Below, piece by piece: positions 58,431 through 64,000 of a stretch of DNA of 64,000 nt. The position numbers and the translations under genes were made by a program. How positions within the stretch are numbered: the stretch's first letter is position 1; each line of letters begins with the position of its first letter. The notes under the pieces were generated by a model. It saw only the letters and a program-made list of their open reading frames with translations. It did no database searches and had not been told where the DNA came from. This DNA comes from Okapia johnstoni (lineage: Eukaryota > Chordata > Mammalia > Artiodactyla > Giraffidae), in contig CM044315.1 in NCBI GenBank assembly GCA_024291935.2, positions 80,892,385 to 80,956,384 of the forward strand. Reading direction: 5' to 3'.

Positions 58431-60630
58431 CCCACCAAGAAGACTTCCCAGACTCGCTCCATCTCCCACTCCCAAACCTTGGTTGGATGCTTTCTCTATT
58501 TCTCAGAACCCAATGGGATTATTGGCAAGTTATAACCCTAGTAATCCTAGAAAGTTCTAATATAAAGTTAGACATCTAATACCTTGGAAAAAATTTCTCC
58601 CTCTCATGTTAACTTTACTCCCACTCATTGAGTTGGAATATCTATAATAAAGTATGGATAATGGGATGAGTTTATAGCTTGCCTTTCAGTAATAATAATA
58701 CCTAGTGTTTAACGAGCACTTTCTGTGTGCCTGGCATTGCTACACTAACTTTATCAAATCCTCCCAACAACTCACTGAGGTAAGTACTAGTACCTCCATT
58801 TTTACAGAGAAAAGAAAACTAAATCATAGAGAAGCTAAGTGATTCACTCCAAATTATGCAATTTGTGTGATGAACTCAGGATTTGAATCAAGGAAGTTTG
58901 GCTTCAGAGTCAACTCTTAACCAGAATCTTCTCCCGGTTGAGGTGAACACTCTCTAAGTGGGAAGGGTAAAGAATGCAAACTTCCCCCATTGCTCCTCAA
59001 TTTGAGCTTCTTGAGGTTTGGAACGAGATACTATAGAATCTTGGCCTAAGTGTTACAGCCACCAGATAAGATAGGATAAGACTTCTCCTAGGATAAAGTG
59101 CTAAAGTGGCAGCCACGGACTGTCTCTCATGATAAAGTTTTCTCCATCTGCTCCCATCACTTGGATGTGGAAAGCTATGGGGTTGTACTGGAAGCAGAAG
59201 GAATCCATAGAAAGAGACTTGGGAACTGAGTACCATACTAGAACTTACCAAATCTTTGTAAAAAGCCTCCCTCTTATTAGTCAACCTTGATTTCCATGGG
59301 AAGGGGGACATCTTCTAGTGAAAAAAAAAAGTCTCCTAAGATTCCATTAAGCCAGTATCACCGACTCGATGGACATGGTTTGGGTGGACTCAGGGAGTTA
59401 GTGATGGACAGGGAGGCCTGGCGTGCTGTCGGTTCTTGGGATCACAAAGAGTTGGACATGACTGAGCAACTGAACTGAACTGAATTCTGTCCTAATTCAC
59501 AACAGCCCAGGTCTCTGGGAACAGGGGAGTGGGAACTAATCACTGTGGTCACTGATGCCATTGTTGCAGGCTTCTCCCAGCATAACAATCATTGTCCTTT
59601 CATAATGTCTCTTAGCTGAACTTGAAGACCTGAAGCTCAGGAAATTATTCACTTTCTGTTTCCAGCTCCTAGAACATGGTTTGGAACAGACGAACCATCC
59701 ATACATATTTACTACATGAACAAATGGAAGAAAGAAAGAGGTCTAGGAAGAAAGAATGGAATGTGAGATGGGAAAGAAGGAAGAGTGGGGAATGTGGGAG
59801 GTGCCTGGAGGGATGTTGAGGCAGAAGCACAGAGAGGACCCAGTGGCTGGGTGACCTGGCCACTGCTGACCTCCAGTCCCCACAGATGCCTGGATACCAC
59901 CCATAGCCCCAAGCACAGTGACCATCTCACCCGTCAGGCTGAGAGGTTACAGAGAGACTGTCACTTGTTCTTAAGGGAAAGAGACTTAACAGGAAGTGCC
60001 CAGGGAAACTGAGTCCAGTGAGATGGGATTCCAGGCAACCCAGTCTCCAGGAAAGCACTAGGCTTCTGAGAGATGGAAGGATGAATCCCCTGCCTTCTCT
60101 CCATTGCTCAGCTCTTTGCACTTGACCTGGCCAGCCCTGGCTCCTGCAGGCCTTGCCTGCCAGGTCCTCAGGTGCAGATAGAGGGAGCTTCGGCCAGCCC
60201 AAGTTCTTCCCAATGGGCCAAGCTGCTGAGGCTTTATGCCTCCTTACCAGGCTTTCCTGGGAGAGCAAGAGGAGGGCCATCCCACTGCCTCCTGCCACCA
60301 CAGACCCTGTCCTGTGGGGATGCCAAGATGGAATTCTCTGAATGCTGTCAACAAGAACCCCACAAGGAAGAGGCCCTTGGAGACAGAGCAGGAGAAAACC
60401 ATACCCCGGCTGGGGAGGCATAGTGACCCGTCTTTATATTTTTCCAGTACCTGGTCCACTTGCAGGGATGCCAAGAACTGAAGGCTTCATGCGGATTCCT
60501 CTCCTCTTGCCCAAACCCCTGTGTCCCAACTTGTCAATTAGACCATGTTTGAGTCACACTCCTATTTCTTACTGAACTACCTTGAACAAATCAAAATCTT
60601 CCAGCATTCCCCACCAGAACAACACCTTGG
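58431..60630. repeat. Segmental duplication block gamma, copy 3 (partial)
   Basis: It matches gamma1 from about 38220 to 40560 and gamma2 from about 50595 to 52910, then the homology ends. A BovB-type tail is inserted at 59357-59482. Confidence 0.87.
59357..59482 (+). mobile_element. BovB/Bov-A tail insertion in gamma3
   Basis: A plus-strand BovB 3' tail ('tagtgatggacagggaggcc', 'gagttggacatgactgagca') that is absent from gamma1 and gamma2. Confidence 0.88.
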
Positions 60631-61194
60631 ACACGATGATACTTATGAGTTGACCATGAAGAACTATACAGATTTTGAACCAGGTCCTGGAAAACAGCAT
60701 CTGAAAAGTAGCATCAGTCACATGTTACATACAAGGAAGTTGAAGTCCAGTGCAGGCGGGAGCCTGCCCAAGGATTCACATCTTCTGAGGGCAGAAACAG
60801 AATCTGAATCAGGATCTGTCATGTACTAGTGCCCGTTCTAATAAACTGCTGTTACTCTGAACTTGTTTGCACATCTAAAAATGATAATGATATCTTAATA
60901 ACCTTAACATTCTGAGGTTGCTGGAGAATTAAATGAGATAACGTGTTGAAAGCCCTGCACAGCTCCTGCCCATGCCTCCCATGACTGGGCTCCTGTCCTG
61001 CCTCCTGTCTGGGCCTCGGTTCTCCATTCATTCAGGAAGACAAGTTTGGGTACAGAGGTCCTGCCCAGTCAGCCACAGGTCACCTGAGTCAATCACTGAC
61101 TTTTCAGAAGTGTTATGGAATGGTGTTAAATGAGGTCATTATTAAAGTTAAATTACATAAACAATAATTAATTCAAGTATGTTAAAAACAAAGT
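60631..61194. other. Noncoding stretch, no gene seen
   Basis: The open frame 60545-60829 (94 aa) starts inside gamma3 and has no recognisable domain. About 60680-60800 resembles a diverged reversed MIR. Confidence 0.4.
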
Positions 61195-61890
61195 TCAATG
61201 AACCTTGAAAGCACAATGCTGTGAGAAATAAGTCAGGCAGAGAAAGACAAACACTGTATGATCTCACTTATACGTGGAATCTGAAAACATGGAACTCTTA
61301 GAGAGTAGAGTGTGGTGGCCTGGAGCTGGGGGCAGGGAAATGGAGAGAGCTTGGTCAAATGGGACAAATTCTCAGTTATAATAAGTTCTGGGGATCTAAC
61401 CCTCCATATGGTGACTATCATTAACAATACTGTACTGTATACTGGAAAATCGCTATGAGAGGAAAGCTTTTATGTTCTCACTATAAAAGCAACAACAAAA
61501 TGGTAGTGGTGAGGTAAAGTGATGCGTGCGCTATGCTGTGCTTAGTCACTCACTTGTGTCCAACTCTTTGCAACCCTGTGAACTGTAGCCCACCAGGCTC
61601 CTCTGTCCATCCAGATTCTCCAGGCGAGAACACTGGAGTGCATTGCCATGCCCTCCTCCAGGGGATCTTCCCAACTCAGGGGTCAAACACAGGTCTCCCA
61701 CGTTGCAGGCAGATTCTCCACCGTCTGAGCCACCAGGGAAGCCCAAAGTAACGCATAAAGTAACTTTATTGTGGTAACAGTTTCACAATATATACAATAT
61801 ACACAGTTCATCACATCGTACACCTTAAACTTACAGAATATTATATGTCAATTAAATCTCAATAATTTGGGGTGGAAAAAGAAAATGAAA
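61195..61890 (+). mobile_element. Old L1 3' end split by a Bov-tA
   Basis: L1MA-like 3' sequence: 'gaaataagtcaggcagagaa' (61225), 'atgatctcacttatacgtgg' (61257), 'caattaaatctcaataattt' (61849). It is interrupted by the SINE at 61525-61745. Confidence 0.75.
61525..61745 (-). mobile_element. Bov-tA SINE
   Basis: A full-length minus-strand copy ending 'ctgagccaccagggaagccc', inserted in the old L1 3' end. Confidence 0.93.
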
Positions 61891-61934
61891 TTCAATTTAC
61901 AGAAAAAAAAAACCCAGAGGTTAGAAACAAAAGT

Positions 61935-62268
61935 TGGGGTACTTCTCCAGTGGTTCAGTGGTTAACACCTTGCCTTTTTTTTTTTTTTTTTTTTTTTTAA
62001 TAAATTTATTTATTTTAGTTGGTGGCTAATTACTCTACAATATTGTAGTAGTTTTTCCCATACATTGACATGAATCAGCCATAGGGTTTACATGTGTTCC
62101 CCTTCCTGAACCCCCCTCCCACCTCCCTCCCCATCCCATCCCTCTGGGTCATCCCATTGCCCCAGCCCTGAGCATTTTTGAATACATGGGGTTCAAGTTT
62201 GATCACTGGTTGAGGAGATAAGATCCCACATGCCTTGTGGCCAAAAATCTTAAAAAAAAAAAAAATAA
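61935..62268 (+). mobile_element. CHR-type SINE split by an L1 3' end
   Basis: SINE head at 61940-61975 ('ctccagtggttcagtggtta') and SINE remainder at about 62176-62268 ('agatcccacatgccttgtgg', A-run). Confidence 0.8.
61976..62175 (-). mobile_element. L1 3'UTR insertion (-) with poly-T
   Basis: A 24-base T run, then the reversed L1 3'UTR, which matches 1-216 and 19731-19922. A severely 5'-truncated insertion of about 180 bp inside the CHR SINE. Confidence 0.9.
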
Positions 62269-64000
62269 AAAAAACCCAGAACCAATATTGTAACAAATTC
62301 AATAAAGATTTTAAAAAATTGTCCATACGGACAAATAATTTTAAAGGGAAAAAAAACTGAACACTCTTCACATCCTAATTATTCTACTACAATCTACTAC
62401 AATGCAGATATCTGTTCTCTGTGTTCTAACAGTTGTTTGAATCTGCTGGATTTGTACAGTGGAAACAATATAATCATGGAGTGCTCTGAACATCTCTCCC
62501 TGGGTCTGAGTTCAGTGACATCATGTTTGCTTGAAATCTGGCCACGATGGGTGTATCTACCCAACATGGAAATCAGAAAACAGTACGAGTCAGAACTCCT
62601 CCCCGCCTCCCAGGATTGATTGTTAGATGCTTACCAGCACAGCACTGCTTCCAGTCCTGAGTCCTAAGAAGCCAGATGTCTCAAGATGACCTAGTGCTGG
62701 AGGCTTCCCACTCTGCTCTTGGCAGGGGTTGGGGGAGCCGGCAATGAGCGACCCTCGTCCAGGAGGAGCCCAGCCCAGCAGCTAAGGTCCTCTCAGCCCA
62801 GTCCTCTTGCCTGGCCCTGACAGAGGCTCCCAGACAGTGAGACACAGCCTGGCACTGGCCTCTGGACCCTCGCCAGCCTCCTTACAACCCTCAGCAGGGC
62901 TGACCATGGTCGAGGCCTTATAAAGCAGAGCATGTGGAAGACCAGCTCTGCATTCAGGGAGCTCCCAGGCCCCAGTGGCTCCCACCTTTTGGGATGAAGC
63001 CCAAGCATACTCAGAGCCTACTTTGCACAGGCCTTGGGAGGCAGGGATTTGACAGATGAGAAAACAGTGTCAGAAAGGGTAAGGAACTTGTCCAAACAAG
63101 ATCAGACGGGCTGATAACAGGAGGAGCCCAGAAGCACATGGAGGCCGCTGCTCCCCCACTTGGCTCTGCCTTCTGAGGCAAGGTTCAGTTTCCATTTCTC
63201 TAAAATGTGGAAGACTCTTTTCTTCTCTCACAGGTGATGACACAGATCCAGTGATGGCACACGTGAGCCCAATGCTCAGCACAGAATAACCACTTCATGA
63301 AAGTTAATCCCCTCCCTGTGTCTACTTCCTGATCCTCCTTCCCATTCCTTCTTCCTGGAATCACACCTCACAGGGAGGGGACACATTCACTTCTTCATGG
63401 CATCTCTGGGCTTGATCCACTGCATGCCCCTGAACTGTCCCTGGTGTTAGGAATACCTAAGGATTCCATCCGGGTACTTCCAGTTCCTTGTGAGGAGGGG
63501 ACTGGGGTGGACTCTGATCCCAGGGCTCCCTGCAATCCTCAGCTCTTCCTCAGACTCAGCTGTAGTCTCAGTGGACTAACCTGTGGGAGTCTTCTCCTGT
63601 ATCCCAACTCCCTCAACCCATACATACACATAATGTCCTCCAGTCTGTTGGGCCCAGAGATTCAGGGAGGAGAGGGAGTTGGGTCCAGGACTCAGGACAG
63701 ATGAAAACTTGCCCTGTCGATCCTTTTGTCCAGAACAGGAATGGCAATGATAACCAACTCTTCCCTGAGCCAGTGCCCTGACTCCTCTTCCCCCCATGTC
63801 ACTGACCCTCACTTCAGCTCTGAAGAGGTAATCCAGATAGGACCCATCTGTCCATTGGATGGATGAAGAAACTGAGGTCTGGGGAGGTGCAGTGACTTGC
63901 CCAAAGTCAGAAGCAATCTAAGATTATAGATAAAATGAAACTCAGGCCATCCTGTCTCCTTAAATGACAGAACTACTTAAAGACTGCCAAGCTTGATCCT
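62269..64000. other. Right end, noncoding as far as visible
   Basis: GC-richer, single-copy-looking sequence with reversed MIR remnants at about 63030-63130 and 63820-63920 ('tgaagaaactgaggtctggg'). Open frames up to about 86 aa show no recognisable domain. An exon of an unrecognised gene cannot be excluded. Confidence 0.4.

Noticed and set aside
60545..60829. A 94-codon open frame as a possible small gene
   Set aside because: It starts inside gamma3, is not open in gamma1 or gamma2, and shows no recognisable domain.
1..64000. CRISPR arrays, bacterial operons, phage or plasmid features, tRNA or rRNA genes
   Set aside because: None is visible; the repeats are dispersed mammalian retroelements. 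The tRNA-like segments are SINE heads, not functional tRNA genes.

Overview
This is nuclear DNA from a ruminant, most likely a bovid (cattle, sheep, goat or a relative). It is full of BovB (RTE-type) LINEs, Bov-tA/BOV-A2 SINEs that carry the BovB tail, CHR-type tRNA SINEs and ruminant L1. Older mammalian MIR, L1M and MER5A copies lie between them. The only host protein genes I can support are class II olfactory receptors (ORs): three intact single-exon coding regions and one frameshifted copy. They look like one sub-cluster; the sequences resemble OR family 2, but I give no gene symbols because the exact subfamily cannot be fixed by eye.

Layout. 1-911: L1 and BovB tails. 912-8007: an imperfect inverted duplication whose left arm holds a broken OR (1316-2263, +) and whose right arm holds an intact OR (6670-7608, -), separated by about 2.9 kb that includes a BovB fragment. 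8008-13050: MER5A, a BovB copy, old L1 and a 1.1 kb purine-rich tract with a (GA)n core. 14040-19922: two L1 pieces, the second a deletion derivative that joins an L1 5'UTR directly to the ORF2 reverse transcriptase. 20968-22511: CHR SINEs, MIR and old L1. 23085-24032: intact OR (-). 24045-31448: mostly single-copy noncoding DNA with scattered repeats. 31449-32531: BovB with long reverse-transcriptase frames.

32535-60630: an array of segmental duplications built from three blocks, which I name alpha, beta and gamma. Unit 1 is alpha1-beta1-gamma1 (32.5-42.0 kb). Unit 2 is alpha2-gamma2 (46.8-54.3 kb), with beta missing and two converging BovB fragments in its place. Unit 3 is beta2-gamma3 (54.3-60.6 kb). 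An intact OR (45575-46507, -) sits just beside alpha2. 60.6-64.0 kb is old L1, nested SINEs and GC-richer DNA with no gene I can recognise.

The three intact ORs would each give a seven-transmembrane odorant receptor on olfactory cilia, expressed one at a time in sensory neurons. All four OR copies keep a splice acceptor 7-10 nt before the ATG, which suggests a common gene structure with untranslated upstream exon(s). The most striking observation is in the inverted OR pair. For about 627 bp the two copies have no substitutions at all, yet the left copy carries five small insertions and no deletions. Outside that tract the copies differ by about 4% (rest of the coding region) and clearly more in the flanks. 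This fits recent gene conversion, or an assembly patch made from uncorrected long reads of the paralogue. I saw no RNA gene, CRISPR array or non-repeat novel gene system. All alignments were done by eye, so boundaries are approximate to some tens of bases unless a target-site duplication is given.
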